Assembly: GCA_947504725.1 (NCBI GenBank)
Contig: CANNHN010000002.1
Location: 124,001 to 188,000, forward strand
DNA from: Bacteroidota bacterium
GTDB taxonomy: Bacteria; Bacteroidota; Bacteroidia; 2-12-FULL-35-15
DNA: 64,000 nucleotides
Direction of reading: 5' to 3'
The first letter of the stretch is position 1. Every line of letters starts with the position of its first letter. The translations under genes were made by a program, and so were the position numbers. Below, piece after piece: positions 19,101 to 27,427 of this stretch. Under the pieces are notes generated by a model, which saw only the letters and a program-made list of their open reading frames with translations, searched no databases and had not been told where the DNA came from.

Positions 19101-19400
19101 GAAGCTAAAAAAGAAGAACGCAAATTAGTGGATAGCGACATCAAAACAGCTTGTCAGCAATCTTGCCCTACAAATGCAATTTGGTTTGGTGATTTAAATG
19201 ATGAAACAAGTGCAATTACAGTTTTAAGAAAAGAAGACGAACGTAATTATTTCATCTTAGAAGAACTTGGAATTAAACCAACAGTATCTTATTTAACCAA
19301 AGTGAGAAATGCGGATGAATCTGTTTCAGTAGGGAAAATGCCTGAAGGACATGAAGTGAAACATGAAGAAGCAAAATCAGAAAAAAAGGAACACGCTTAA
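16101..19400 (+). CDS. actB: Alternative complex III subunit ActB (molybdopterin-oxidoreductase-like, Fe-S)
   Basis: 1099 residues from the ATG at 16101; an upstream GTG frame start at 16062 lies within an intergenic repeat and is rejected. The N-terminal region carries a twin-arginine-type motif (Arg 50-51, RRDFLKFLG) followed by a lipobox-like SLAAC (Cys 69), suggesting Tat export and lipid anchoring. The large middle part is related to molybdopterin oxidoreductases; in characterised complexes this domain holds no molybdenum cofactor. The C-terminal part (about 805-1040) is a ferredoxin-like Fe-S module with CIGCGSC (from 820), CQHCNHAPC, CVGTRYCANNC and the CSMC / CQQSCP sets. Together these can ligate three 4Fe-4S and one 3Fe-4S cluster. 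ActB feeds electrons between the quinol site (ActC) and the hemes. Confidence 0.93.
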   Translation: MATKKYWKGLEELNKSPEFVQNANNEFAEQIPVEKFLGDNNLADNSGTNRRDFLKFLGFSVTAASLAACETPVNKAIPYVVKPEEITPGVANWYASTFHDGYDYAAVIVKTREGRPIKVEGNELSKVTMGGTSARVQASILSLYDSSRLTGPVTKSGETWNPSTWSNIDKEIGGKLAKATGGIRILTSTIISPSTKAVIADFAAKYPNTKHVTYDAVSYSGMAKANAQTFGQEVIPSYHFNHAEVIVGIGADFLANWLSPIEYANQYSKTRKVGKNKNKMSKHIQFESNLSLTGANADERVPVKVSEQGKVAVNLYNAVAKIVGGSTLPSSALACDAAIAKAAKELADNKGKSLVVSGSNDMNVQLVVNGINQLLDNYGKTIDIENPSYIRQGDDAAFAELVAEMASGKVGAIITYNTNPVYTAPASLKFAEAYNKVGVRISFADRADETASMAQYICPDHHYLESWNDYNPKKAHYSLAQPTITPLFAAQNSGTRQAQETLMVWSGNTSDYHSYIQKIWMERVYPMQGKYMNFTEFWNNSLHDGAIEVGKGGEVAAMPMTDSTKVVAPVVAEMKSDITPELIAVIKEIGKVDLSAAATAINAVKGGAIELALYEKVAIGNGNQGNNPWLHELPDPISKITWDNYITMSPEDMKEAGYKLMERQDRESSVLTLTSNGITVKLPVVPQPGQARGTVGIAVGYGRDKAGKLAERTGTVVGQNAYPFVQIMNGTMAYDSLSVTLANTNEITELAGTQIHHTMMGREIVKETILSEYQKNPKSGNHDEMLVTHAGIVKAADIDLWNEHERLGHKWGMTIDLNSCIGCGSCVVSCTAENNVAVVGKDQVMKTREMHWLRIDRYYSSDMTKDVAKETGEGAIQMYLDMENPSTQNPKVVFQPIMCQHCNHAPCETVCPVIATNHSSDGLNAMAYNRCVGTRYCANNCPFKVRRFNWFNYNENPDYTFNPTQDDLGRMVLNPDVVVRSRGVMEKCSMCIQRIQGGKLEAKKEERKLVDSDIKTACQQSCPTNAIWFGDLNDETSAITVLRKEDERNYFILEELGIKPTVSYLTKVRNADESVSVGKMPEGHEVKHEEAKSEKKEHA

Positions 19401-19448
19401 ATAAAACGAAACTAAAGAATTTATAATTTATAATTTTTATTAGATAAT

Positions 19449-20840
19449 ATGCAGCACGAATCAGAAATTAGAGAGCCCTTAATTCTCGGGAATAAATCAT
19501 ATCATCAGATTACTGAAGATATCGTTAAACCAATTGAAGGCAAGGCTAACAAGTATTGGTACATCTTACTTACGGTATCTGCTATTTGCTTTATGTGGGG
19601 TATTGGATGTTTGGCTTATACCATTGGAACCGGAATTGGTGTTTGGGGTTCAAACAACGGTGTTGACTGGGCTTGGGACATCACAAACTTCGTATGGTGG
19701 ATTGGTATTGGTCACGCGGGTACATTAATTTCTGCTGTATTACTATTGTTCCGTCAAAAATGGCGTATGGCAATTAACCGTTCAGCTGAGGCGATGACCA
19801 TCTTCGCTGTTTGTTGTGCTGCCATCTTCGTTTTGTTACACACAGGTCGTCCTTGGTTAGATTATTGGTTGTTCCCATTGCCAAATCAATTTGGTTCTCT
19901 GTGGGTAAACTTTAACTCTCCTTTATTGTGGGACGTATTTGCGGTTTCTACTTATTTCTCCATCTCTTTAGTTTTCTGGTACACAGGTTTAGTTCCTGAT
20001 TTTGCAATGGTTCGCGATAGAGCAGTAAAACCATTTGCTAAAAAAATGTATGGCTTATTGAGTTTTGGTTGGGGCGGAAGCGCTCGTCACTGGAGCCGTT
20101 TCGAAGAAGTATCTTTAGTACTTGCTGGTTTATCTACACCACTTGTATTCTCGGTTCACTCGATTGTATCCATGGACTTTGCTACATCAGTAGTTCCTGG
20201 TTGGCATACTACCATCTTCCCTCCATATTTCGTTGCTGGAGCGGTATTCTCTGGATTTGCGATGGTATTGACTTTGTTGTTGATTGTACGTAAAGTATAT
20301 AGTTTAGAAAATTACATTACTGTTAAGCACGTTGAATACATGAACATCGTAATTATTGTTACAGGTTCAATTGTCGGTGTTGCTTATTTAACAGAGTTAT
20401 TTATTTCTTGGTATTCAGGAGTAGAATACGAACAATACGCATTCTTGAATCGTGCTACTGGTCCATACTGGTGGGCTTACGCAGCCATGATGACTTGTAA
20501 CGTAGTTTCACCTCAACTTTTCTGGTCTAAAAAATTACGTACAAATTTAATGTTCACATTTATCATGTCAATTGTTGTAAACATTGGAATGTGGTTCGAA
20601 CGTTTTGTAATTATCGTTCCTACATTGTGTCGTACATTCCTTCCATCAACATGGAACATGTATCATCCAACATTTATTGATATTGGAATTTTCACAGGAA
20701 CAATCGGAATGTTCTTTACATTCTTCTTGTTGTTCTCAAGATATTTCCCAGTAATTGCACAAGCTGAGTTGAAATCAATTTTGAAAGCATCTGGACAAGA
20801 GCACAAAGAAAAAGCAGCTGCAGCACACGCTCACCACTAG
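19449..20840 (+). CDS. actC: Alternative complex III quinol-binding membrane subunit ActC (NrfD family)
   Basis: 463 residues, polytopic inner-membrane protein of the NrfD/PsrC family with about ten membrane helices. The first spans about 38-62 (ILLTVSAICFMWGIGCLAYT). It is one of the two homologous quinol-interacting membrane subunits of the complex. Recognisable segments are the WWIGIGHAGTLISAVLLLFRQKWR helix-2/loop region, HTGRPWLDYWLFPLPNQ, and HSIVSMDFATSVVPGWHTTIFPPYFVAGA, a conserved quinol-site region in this family. The C-terminal tail is His-rich (HAHH). Preceded by actB at 48 bases and followed by actD after a 103-base spacer holding a short repeat. Confidence 0.93.
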   Translation: MQHESEIREPLILGNKSYHQITEDIVKPIEGKANKYWYILLTVSAICFMWGIGCLAYTIGTGIGVWGSNNGVDWAWDITNFVWWIGIGHAGTLISAVLLLFRQKWRMAINRSAEAMTIFAVCCAAIFVLLHTGRPWLDYWLFPLPNQFGSLWVNFNSPLLWDVFAVSTYFSISLVFWYTGLVPDFAMVRDRAVKPFAKKMYGLLSFGWGGSARHWSRFEEVSLVLAGLSTPLVFSVHSIVSMDFATSVVPGWHTTIFPPYFVAGAVFSGFAMVLTLLLIVRKVYSLENYITVKHVEYMNIVIIVTGSIVGVAYLTELFISWYSGVEYEQYAFLNRATGPYWWAYAAMMTCNVVSPQLFWSKKLRTNLMFTFIMSIVVNIGMWFERFVIIVPTLCRTFLPSTWNMYHPTFIDIGIFTGTIGMFFTFFLLFSRYFPVIAQAELKSILKASGQEHKEKAAAAHAHH

Positions 20841-20879
20841 CAACTCACCCCAACTCTTTCCTTTAGGAGAAGAGAAGGT
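20841..20879. repeat. Short intergenic repeat (CTCACCCC / AGGAGAAG type)
   Basis: CAACTCACCCCAACTCTTTC followed by CTTTAGGAGAAGAGAAGG. It can form a small hairpin (CTCTTTCCT with AGGAGAAGAG, imperfect). It resembles 26478-26500. It begins at the base after the actC stop codon. Confidence 0.55.
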
Positions 20880-20943
20880 TTGCAAGTGAATGATAAAAGA
20901 TTAGAGTACTATTTAGATATTAGAATTATATAAAATAAGAAAT

Positions 20944-21462
20944 ATGAGTACAGTAGCAATACACGCAATTTATGACGATGAAGTTCCTTTGTTGGAAACA
21001 GCAAATACTCTTAAGTCGCAAGGAATTAAAGTGAAAGACGTTTTTTCACCTTTCCCAATTCACGGTTTAGATGCAGCTATCGGTGTTCCTAGAACATGGA
21101 TTGCAATATGTGCATTCATTTATGGTTTAACGGGAATGTTGTTAGCTACATTGATGATGTGGTATATGATGATTAGTGATTGGCCTACTGATATTGGTGG
21201 TAAACCAAGTTTCGCTTATTTCATGAACGTTCCTGCATTTATTCCTATTACTTTCGAATCAACTGTATTGTGTGCTGGACATGGAATGGTAATTACATAT
21301 TACTTACGTTGCTGGATGCTTCCAGGAGTAAAAGCAAAAAATCCCGATCCTAGAACTACAGATGATAAATTTTTAATGATTGTAGAAACAAAAGAAGAAA
21401 ACAAATCCAAAATTGAATCATTATTGAGAAATGGTGGAGCATCTGAGATTTCATTTAAATAA
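20944..21462 (+). CDS. actD: Alternative complex III subunit ActD (DUF3341 family)
   Basis: 172 residues, typical for ActD. Two membrane helices, about 50-75 (WIAICAFIYGLTGMLLATLM) and about 95-118, follow an N-terminal cytosolic-like domain starting with a small ferredoxin-fold segment (IYDDEVPLLETANTLKSQG), then PFPIHGLDAAIG, a motif shared by the family. The C-terminus is charged and soluble. It is an accessory, non-catalytic subunit of the complex, placed as expected between actC and actE. Confidence 0.9.
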   Translation: MSTVAIHAIYDDEVPLLETANTLKSQGIKVKDVFSPFPIHGLDAAIGVPRTWIAICAFIYGLTGMLLATLMMWYMMISDWPTDIGGKPSFAYFMNVPAFIPITFESTVLCAGHGMVITYYLRCWMLPGVKAKNPDPRTTDDKFLMIVETKEENKSKIESLLRNGGASEISFK

Positions 21463-21489
21463 AAAACACATTTGTAATTAAGCAGTAAT

Positions 21490-22149
21490 ATGAACAAAAA
21501 AGTAAAACAAATTATTTCTTTAATGGCGGTGTTTGGCTGTATTGCAATAGCTTCTTCGTCTTGTGGGAAAAAAGATCCAAATAGTCCTGGAGTAGAATTT
21601 ATGCCCGACATGTATCGCTCACCTTCATTGGAAACAAATATGGCATACGTTACCATCGAGAATGGGAAGGAAACTGGAGATACGTTGCAAGCAAACAGAA
21701 TGCCTGTAAATGGTACTATCCCTAGAGGATTTATGCCTTATGCTTATGCTAACGACACTGCAGGATATGCAAATGCTGGAAGATATTTACGCAACCCTTT
21801 TCCTGCTAATGCAGCTAATTTAGCTGAAGGAGAAGAATTATACGTAAAATTTTGTGTGCATTGTCATGGTACTGGCGGAGAAGCTGATGGATTAGTTGCT
21901 TCAAAATTATCTGGGCCACCACCATCATACAAAGGGCCAGTATTAATGGCGTTATCTGAAGGAAAAATGTTTCACTCTATCTATTATGGTAAAGGAATTA
22001 TGGGATCTCATTCTTCACAAGTTAGTAAAGCAGAAATTTGGAAAATAATTTTACACATCCAAAAATTACAATATCCAAATGGTGTTCAAGCTCCTGCGCC
22101 ATTAGCTGTTGATTCAGCAGCTGTTGTAAAAGTAGAAGCACATAAATAA
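21490..22149 (+). CDS. actE: Alternative complex III mono-heme cytochrome c subunit ActE
   Basis: 219 residues. Lipoprotein signal ending ASSSC (Cys 25) and a class I cytochrome c domain with a single CVHCH at 122-126 and a distal Met expected from the KGIMGSHSSQVSK segment. It is probably membrane-anchored in the periplasm and passes electrons towards the oxidase. The N-terminal region (MPDMYRSPSLETN and NRMPVNGTIPRG) is characteristic of ActE in Bacteroidota. 27 bases after actD and 32 before actF. Confidence 0.92.
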   Translation: MNKKVKQIISLMAVFGCIAIASSSCGKKDPNSPGVEFMPDMYRSPSLETNMAYVTIENGKETGDTLQANRMPVNGTIPRGFMPYAYANDTAGYANAGRYLRNPFPANAANLAEGEELYVKFCVHCHGTGGEADGLVASKLSGPPPSYKGPVLMALSEGKMFHSIYYGKGIMGSHSSQVSKAEIWKIILHIQKLQYPNGVQAPAPLAVDSAAVVKVEAHK

Positions 22150-22181
22150 TAGTAAAACGATTTTTGAGATTAAAAAGATAA

Positions 22182-23432
22182 ATGCAAACAGATATGAACA
22201 ATAACTATACGTTTACAAATAAAACCAGAAACATCACTTTTGGTTTAATGGCTATAGGCTTAGTTACCATTATTGCTGGATTTTTGACTGATCACGGTCC
22301 AGAAGGTGCTACACACGATACTTACCATGCAGGAACACGCATGTGGGCAAATTTATTGGTGAACGGATGGTTCTTTATGGGAATTGGTTTAGCGGCAACT
22401 TTTTTCATGGCGTTACAATATGCTGCTGAGGTTGCTTGGTCTGTAGCAGTAAAAAGAGTTTACGAAGCTGTATCTTGTTATTTGCCTGTTGGCGCATCTG
22501 TTATAATTTTAGTTTTACTTGCTGGTCAATTTCATGTACACCATTTGTATCACTGGATGGATCCTGCAACAATAGACCCAACTTCTCCTCACTATGATGA
22601 AGTAATTGCTAATAAACACGGTTATTTTGGAGACCACAATTGGTTCTTCTGGTTAAGAACACTTATCTATGTTGGCGTTTGGTGGATGTTTCAAAGAGGA
22701 TTTATTAAGAGATCTGTTGAGCAAGATTTACAAGGCGGAACAAAACTACATTACAAAACAATGGGTAAAGCAGCCACTTTCTTAGTGTTCTTCGCAGTAA
22801 CTTCTTCAACTGCTGCATGGGATTGGATGATGTCTTTAGATGTTCATTGGTTCAGTACAATGTACGGATGGTATGCATTTGCTGGAATGTGGATTTCTGC
22901 AATGACAACGATTATTCTTTTTGTAATTTACTTAAAGCGTAAAGGATATTTAACGCAAGTAAACGAAAGTCACATTCACGATTTAGGTAAATGGGTGTTT
23001 GCGGTAAGTTTCTTATGGAGCTACCTTTGGTTCTGCCAGTTTATGTTAATTTGGTACACAAACATTCCTGAAGAAATTATTTATTTCCATGACCGTTTAC
23101 ATAGCTTTGGTTATATGGGTTTAATGTGGACAGTGTTCGTAATGAATTTTGTTTTCCCAATGATTTTATTAATGAGCCGTGATGCAAAACGTAATTATTA
23201 TTTTTTAATGATTGTTGGCTTTATCATTTTTATTGGACACTGGCTAGATGTTTACATGATGGTAATGCCTGCAACTGTAAAAGGTCACCACAGTTTAGGT
23301 TGGATGGAGATTGGTACAGCTTTAGGGTTTTTAGGATTAATGTTATTTGTAGTTAACAGAGCATTAACAAAGAGACCATTGATGGTAGAGAAACACCCAT
23401 ACTTAGACGAAAGTTTACACCATCATTATTAA
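22182..23432 (+). CDS. actF: Alternative complex III membrane subunit ActF
   Basis: 416 residues, a polytopic membrane protein of about ten helices related to ActC and lacking cofactor motifs. Notable segments are ANLLVNGWFFMGIGLAATFF, HHLYHWMDP, WDWMMSLDVHWFSTMYGWYAF (a strongly conserved stretch in this subunit) and FHDRLHSFGYMGLMWTVFVMNF. It is the second quinol-site-like subunit. An alternative ATG at 22194 would shorten the start by four residues, and the sequence does not decide between them. The C-terminus is His-rich (HHHY). Confidence 0.9.
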   Translation: MQTDMNNNYTFTNKTRNITFGLMAIGLVTIIAGFLTDHGPEGATHDTYHAGTRMWANLLVNGWFFMGIGLAATFFMALQYAAEVAWSVAVKRVYEAVSCYLPVGASVIILVLLAGQFHVHHLYHWMDPATIDPTSPHYDEVIANKHGYFGDHNWFFWLRTLIYVGVWWMFQRGFIKRSVEQDLQGGTKLHYKTMGKAATFLVFFAVTSSTAAWDWMMSLDVHWFSTMYGWYAFAGMWISAMTTIILFVIYLKRKGYLTQVNESHIHDLGKWVFAVSFLWSYLWFCQFMLIWYTNIPEEIIYFHDRLHSFGYMGLMWTVFVMNFVFPMILLMSRDAKRNYYFLMIVGFIIFIGHWLDVYMMVMPATVKGHHSLGWMEIGTALGFLGLMLFVVNRALTKRPLMVEKHPYLDESLHHHY

Positions 23433-23488
23433 GATTAAATTTTTAGATTAAAAAAGATACACAATAACGAATTAACAATTCAAATACT

Positions 23489-24565
23489 ATGATAAAGCTT
23501 TTAGTTTACGTTGCCATAATTTTAGGCGTTCTTGCAATTGGCTATTTGGTGAGGGTTTTCGAACTTGCATCAAGTTTAAAAGGAGCAAAACCTGAAGTAG
23601 TTACCGAAAAAGATAACAAGTTGCAAGCACGATTAATGCTGCTATTCTTGTTTGCTTTCTTTGCTTATACAATTTGGAATTTAGTTGAATTCGCTCCGCG
23701 AATGCTTCCTGTTTCTGCTTCTGAGCACGGTGTTGAAATAGATTGGCTGTTCAACTTTAATATGATTATCATATTTATTGTTTTTGTTATTACTCATATT
23801 GCTTTATTCTGGTTCGCATATAAATACTACGGTCGTAAAGGAATCAAAGTAACATTTTTAGCTCATGACAATAGATTAGAGATGATTTGGACAATCATTC
23901 CTGCAATTGTTTTGGCGGTTATTATTATTTTTGGATTGCGTTCTTGGAACAAAATCACTTCAGATGCTAATCCTGATTCACTTGTTGTAGAATTATATGC
24001 AAAACAATACGATTGGACTGCACGATTCTCTGGACCAGATAATAAATTAGGAAATGCAAATTACCGATTAATTACTGCTACTAATGATCTTGGAATGGAT
24101 TCAACTAGCGCTGAAGGAAAGGATGATATTGTTGTAAAAAATGAAATTCATATTCCAGTTGGAAAAGAAGTTGAGTTTAAATTCCGTTCACGCGATGTAA
24201 TTCACAGTGCATACTTCCCTCACTTTAGAGCTCAAATGAACTGTGTTCCTGGGATGACAACAATGTTTCACTTCACTCCAACAGTTACAACGGCTGATAT
24301 GCGTAAAGATCCTTATGTAATAGATCAAGTTACAGAAATTAATGCAATCCGTTCAGCAAAAGCTAAAAAAGAAGGAAGAACTGAAAAGCCTTACGAATTT
24401 AATTACATTTTATTGTGTAATAAAATTTGCGGAAACAGTCATTACAACATGCAAATGACTGTTATCGTTGACACAGAAGCGGATTACAAAAAATGGTTAG
24501 CAACAAAACCTGCGTTTTATGCAAAACCGGTTGATGCTCCTAAAGAAGTTGCAGTAATTAAATAA
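23489..24565 (+). CDS. coxB: Cytochrome c oxidase subunit II
   Basis: 358 residues. Carries the CuA centre that accepts electrons from cytochrome c or ActE. Four hydrophobic segments precede the cupredoxin domain (about 1-22, 50-68, 92-112 and 133-152), which is more than the two helices of textbook subunit II but seems usual in this phylum. The CuA ligands are visible: His in IHSAYFPHFRAQMNCVPGM and the CNKICGNSHYNM cluster (Cys-x3-Cys-x3-His-x2-Met). No cytochrome c domain is fused at the C-terminus, so electrons must come from a separate cytochrome, plausibly ActA or ActE encoded just upstream. Confidence 0.95.
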   Translation: MIKLLVYVAIILGVLAIGYLVRVFELASSLKGAKPEVVTEKDNKLQARLMLLFLFAFFAYTIWNLVEFAPRMLPVSASEHGVEIDWLFNFNMIIIFIVFVITHIALFWFAYKYYGRKGIKVTFLAHDNRLEMIWTIIPAIVLAVIIIFGLRSWNKITSDANPDSLVVELYAKQYDWTARFSGPDNKLGNANYRLITATNDLGMDSTSAEGKDDIVVKNEIHIPVGKEVEFKFRSRDVIHSAYFPHFRAQMNCVPGMTTMFHFTPTVTTADMRKDPYVIDQVTEINAIRSAKAKKEGRTEKPYEFNYILLCNKICGNSHYNMQMTVIVDTEADYKKWLATKPAFYAKPVDAPKEVAVIK

Positions 24566-24604
24566 TAGAAAATTAAAACATTCAATAATAAAATAATTTA
24601 GCAT

Positions 24605-26416
24605 ATGTCAGATAATCACGGTCATCACGAAAGTCACCACGGACACGATAGTCACGATGAACACCATCATCAAGAATCATTTGTGACTAAATACATTTTT
24701 AGTCAAGACCATAAAACTATTTCTCGTCAGTTTTTAATAACTGCAGTTATTATGGCTTTCCTAGCTATGTTGATGTCGTTCATTTTCCGTTTACAATTGG
24801 CTTGGCCAGGAGAAAAGTTCGCTATCATCAATTTTTTGTTGGGTGACAAATGGGGTAAAGGTGGAACAATTGATCCAGGTGTTTACATGGCTCTTGTTAC
24901 TATTCACGGAACAGTAATGGTGTTCATGGTATTAACTGGTGGATTGAGTGGAACATTCAGTAACTTATTAATCCCTTACCAAATTGGAGCACGTGATATG
25001 GCTTCAGGATTCCTTAACATGCTTTCTTATTGGTTCTTCTTCTTGTCAAGTGTATTTATGATGTGGGGTTTCTTTGTTGAAACAGGACCAGCATCAGGTG
25101 GTTGGACAGTTTATCCTCCATTAAGTGCATTACCACAAGCAATGGATGGATCTAAATTAGGAATGACCTTGTGGTTGGTTTCTATGAGTTTATTTATTGT
25201 GTCTGCCTTATTGGGTGGTTTGAATTATATCGTTACAGTAATTCAATTGCGTACAAAAGGAATGAGCATGACTCGTTTACCTTTAACTATTTGGGCATTT
25301 TTTGTTACTGCGATTTTAGGAGTTCTTTCTTTCCCTGTATTGTTTTCTGCAGCATTACTTTTAATTTTCGATCGTAGTTTCGGAACATCTTTCTACTTGT
25401 CGGATATTTATATTGGCGGACAAGCATTGGAACAAACAGGTGGGTCACCAATTTTATACGAACATTTATTCTGGTTCTTAGGTCACCCTGAGGTATACAT
25501 TATCATTTTACCAGCATTGGGTTTAACTTCAGAAATCATTTCTGTTAACTCACGTAAACCAATTTTCGGTTACCGTGCAATGATTGGTTCTATCATCGCT
25601 ATCGGATTCCTTTCCTTTATCGTTTGGGGTCACCATATGTTTATGACAGGGATGAATCCTTTCTTAGGATCGGTATTCGTATTTACTACATTGTTGATTG
25701 CGATTCCTTCTGCTGTAAAAGCATTTAACTACATCACTACTTTGTGGAAAGGAAATATTCGTTACACTCCAGCAATGCTTTTTGCAATTGGTTTAGTGTC
25801 TACTTTTATTTCTGGTGGTTTAACAGGTATCATCCTTGCCGATTCAGCATTGGATATCAACGTTCACGATACACAATTTGTAACAGCCCATTTCCATATT
25901 GTAATGGGTGTGTCTGCAATCCTTGGAATGTGTGCTGGTGTTTATCACTGGTTCCCAAAATTGTTCTTACGTCACATGAACAAAACGTTAGGATACATTC
26001 ACTTCTGGGGAACATTCATTGCTGCTTACGGAGTATTCTTCCCAATGCACTTTTTAGGATTAGCAGGTGTGCCACGTAGATATTATTCTAACAGTGCCTT
26101 CCCGATGTTCGATAACTTGATAGATATCAATATTTTCATTACTTCGTTTGCCGCTTTAGCTGCAGCAGTGCAAGTAGTGTTCTTGTTCAACTTCTTCTAT
26201 TCTATTTTCCGAGGACCGAAATCAGAACAAAATCCATGGAACGCAAATACATTGGAGTGGACAACACCAATGGAAAACACTCACGGAAACTGGCCTGGCG
26301 CATTGCCTGTCGTTCACCGTTGGCCATACGATTACAGCAAACCTGGTAAAGAACATGATTATGTTCCACAAACTGTTCCTTTAGCTGAAGGAGAAGTTGA
26401 TGGTGGTGGACATTAG
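24605..26416 (+). CDS. coxA: Cytochrome c oxidase subunit I, A1-type
   Basis: 603 residues with twelve expected membrane helices. Catalytic subunit with the low-spin heme, the heme-copper centre and proton channels. Motifs: heme a ligand in TIHGTVMVFMV, GHPEVYII (Cu-B His, proton-channel Glu and the cross-linked Tyr; the Glu marks the A1 subtype), WGHHMFMTGM (two Cu-B His), and HDTQFVTAHFHIVMG (heme ligands). The first 27 residues are unusually His-rich, with eleven His before the first helix. No subunit III or IV gene follows in the window; the operon ends with a strong terminator. Confidence 0.96.
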   Translation: MSDNHGHHESHHGHDSHDEHHHQESFVTKYIFSQDHKTISRQFLITAVIMAFLAMLMSFIFRLQLAWPGEKFAIINFLLGDKWGKGGTIDPGVYMALVTIHGTVMVFMVLTGGLSGTFSNLLIPYQIGARDMASGFLNMLSYWFFFLSSVFMMWGFFVETGPASGGWTVYPPLSALPQAMDGSKLGMTLWLVSMSLFIVSALLGGLNYIVTVIQLRTKGMSMTRLPLTIWAFFVTAILGVLSFPVLFSAALLLIFDRSFGTSFYLSDIYIGGQALEQTGGSPILYEHLFWFLGHPEVYIIILPALGLTSEIISVNSRKPIFGYRAMIGSIIAIGFLSFIVWGHHMFMTGMNPFLGSVFVFTTLLIAIPSAVKAFNYITTLWKGNIRYTPAMLFAIGLVSTFISGGLTGIILADSALDINVHDTQFVTAHFHIVMGVSAILGMCAGVYHWFPKLFLRHMNKTLGYIHFWGTFIAAYGVFFPMHFLGLAGVPRRYYSNSAFPMFDNLIDINIFITSFAALAAAVQVVFLFNFFYSIFRGPKSEQNPWNANTLEWTTPMENTHGNWPGALPVVHRWPYDYSKPGKEHDYVPQTVPLAEGEVDGGGH

Positions 26417-26436
26417 AGATGTAAGATATTAGACTT

Positions 26437-26470
26437 AAAAAGCCCTTCGTATAATGCGAAGGGTTTTTTT
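26437..26470 (+). terminator. Terminator of the act-cox operon
   Basis: The stem AAAAAGCCCTTCG pairs with CGAAGGGTTTTTT around a short TATAATG loop. It begins 21 bases after the coxA stop and ends in seven Ts. Confidence 0.93.
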
Positions 26471-26477
26471 ATTCTCC

Positions 26478-26500
26478 GACCTCATCCAAAGGAGAAGGGA
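26478..26500. repeat. Short intergenic repeat related to 20841-20879
   Basis: GACCTCATCCAAAGGAGAAG followed by GGA. It shares the CTCA-CC and AGGAGAAG words with the copy between actC and actD. Confidence 0.45.
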
Positions 26501-26594
26501 ATGCTTCGTAATAATCATTTGCATTATTCTCTAACTTAATCCAATTGCCAAAGGCAATAAATCCGAAATAAATCCAACCCCAACAAAATATAAA

Positions 26595-26630
26595 AATCCG
26601 TTTAAATCCGTTTTATCTGCGTCATCTGCG
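26595..26630. repeat. Tandem-word element ATCCGTTT / ATCTGCGT
   Basis: Two copies of AATCCGTTT(A/T) followed by two copies of ATCTGCGT(C)-type words in tandem. An antisense relative occurs at about 13821. It is probably one of the dispersed non-coding repeats common in this phylum. Confidence 0.55.
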
Positions 26631-26662
26631 TTCCATTTTTTCTTAGTGAATGAGTATTAACC

Positions 26663-26670
26663 TATCTTTG
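26663..26670 (+). promoter_or_regulatory. Promoter -7 element 5 bases before a GTG start
   Basis: TATCTTTG (TAnnTTTG) with a T-rich -33 region. Transcription would start at or within the GTG codon at 26675. Confidence 0.5.
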
Positions 26671-26674
26671 CCTT

Positions 26675-27346
26675 GTGCAAAAATGCCTTTACATATTCCT
26701 TTTTCTTTGTTTGCTATCAACAAGCACAATTGCACAACCCACCCTCGACACCATTAAACTCAGCTTAAAACAAAAACCACATCTCTTCGGTAAATTTGAT
26801 AGCCGTAATTCTTTTATAGATAATAGCCGAGCAAAAATTTTTGGATTGAAAACTGGATTGAATTTCGGTAACCGATTATATTTTGGAATAGGATACAATC
26901 AACTTAATCCTCCTTCAAAAGATTTTGATAAAATAATTTACATTGAAAATTCCAGCGGACAGTTAGAAAGAACAGCAGCTGTTCTGCGTTTGGCTTATAT
27001 TTCGGTGCATGCCGAATATGTTTTTTATCAAACCAAACATTGGGAACTTAGTATGCCTTTACAATTTGGGGTGGGACAATCCTATTATAAATACAATCAG
27101 TTTGGAAAAAGGAAAGTGATTGAAAAAGACTACAATTTTATTTACGAACCAGCCATTTCTGTTGAATACAAATTTGTTAAATGGGCAGGTGTTGGAGTAG
27201 ATGTAGGTTATCGTTTTATGTTTACTAGTTATAAAAAATTGAATCAAAAATTTACTTCCCCTACTTATGCGTTTAAATTTTTATTGTACTACAACGAGAT
27301 TGTAAAATCTGTTTTCCCGAATAGCAAGTTGGCGAAGAGGATTTAA
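26675..27346 (+). CDS. Secreted beta-strand-rich protein, probable small outer-membrane barrel
   Basis: 223 residues starting at GTG 26675, the only start that gives a full signal peptide (ending IAQ at about residue 21). The mature part alternates hydrophobic and aromatic residues: GLKTGLNFGNRLYFGIGYNQ, LRLAYISVHAEYVFY, MPLQFGVGQSYYKYNQF, PAISVEYKFVKWAGVGVDVGY and FKFLLYYNEIV. These look like amphipathic strands of an eight-strand-type outer-membrane barrel. The protein ends in KLAKRI rather than an aromatic residue. No family is recognised. It is convergent with the large adhesin-like gene. Confidence 0.75.
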   Translation: MQKCLYIFLFLCLLSTSTIAQPTLDTIKLSLKQKPHLFGKFDSRNSFIDNSRAKIFGLKTGLNFGNRLYFGIGYNQLNPPSKDFDKIIYIENSSGQLERTAAVLRLAYISVHAEYVFYQTKHWELSMPLQFGVGQSYYKYNQFGKRKVIEKDYNFIYEPAISVEYKFVKWAGVGVDVGYRFMFTSYKKLNQKFTSPTYAFKFLLYYNEIVKSVFPNSKLAKRI

Positions 27347-27378
27347 ATTACGTGTAATATATTTTATTCAAATGTAAA

Positions 27379-27412
27379 AAATCTCCATGTGAATCACATG
27401 GAGATTTCTCAT
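27379..27412. terminator. Bidirectional terminator between convergent genes
   Basis: AAATCTCCATGTG (27379-27391) pairs perfectly with CACATGGAGATTT (27395-27407) around a 3-base loop, with A- and T-runs on the flanks. It serves the plus-strand gene ending at 27346 and the minus-strand gene ending at 27428. Confidence 0.88.
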
Positions 27413-27427
27413 TTAGTTCTCATTTAT

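Noticed and set aside
16101-19400. ActB as a catalytic molybdenum oxidoreductase.
   Set aside because: Its place between ActA and ActC, the ActC-F partners and the Fe-S module identify it as the complex III subunit, whose molybdopterin-like domain is known to lack cofactor.
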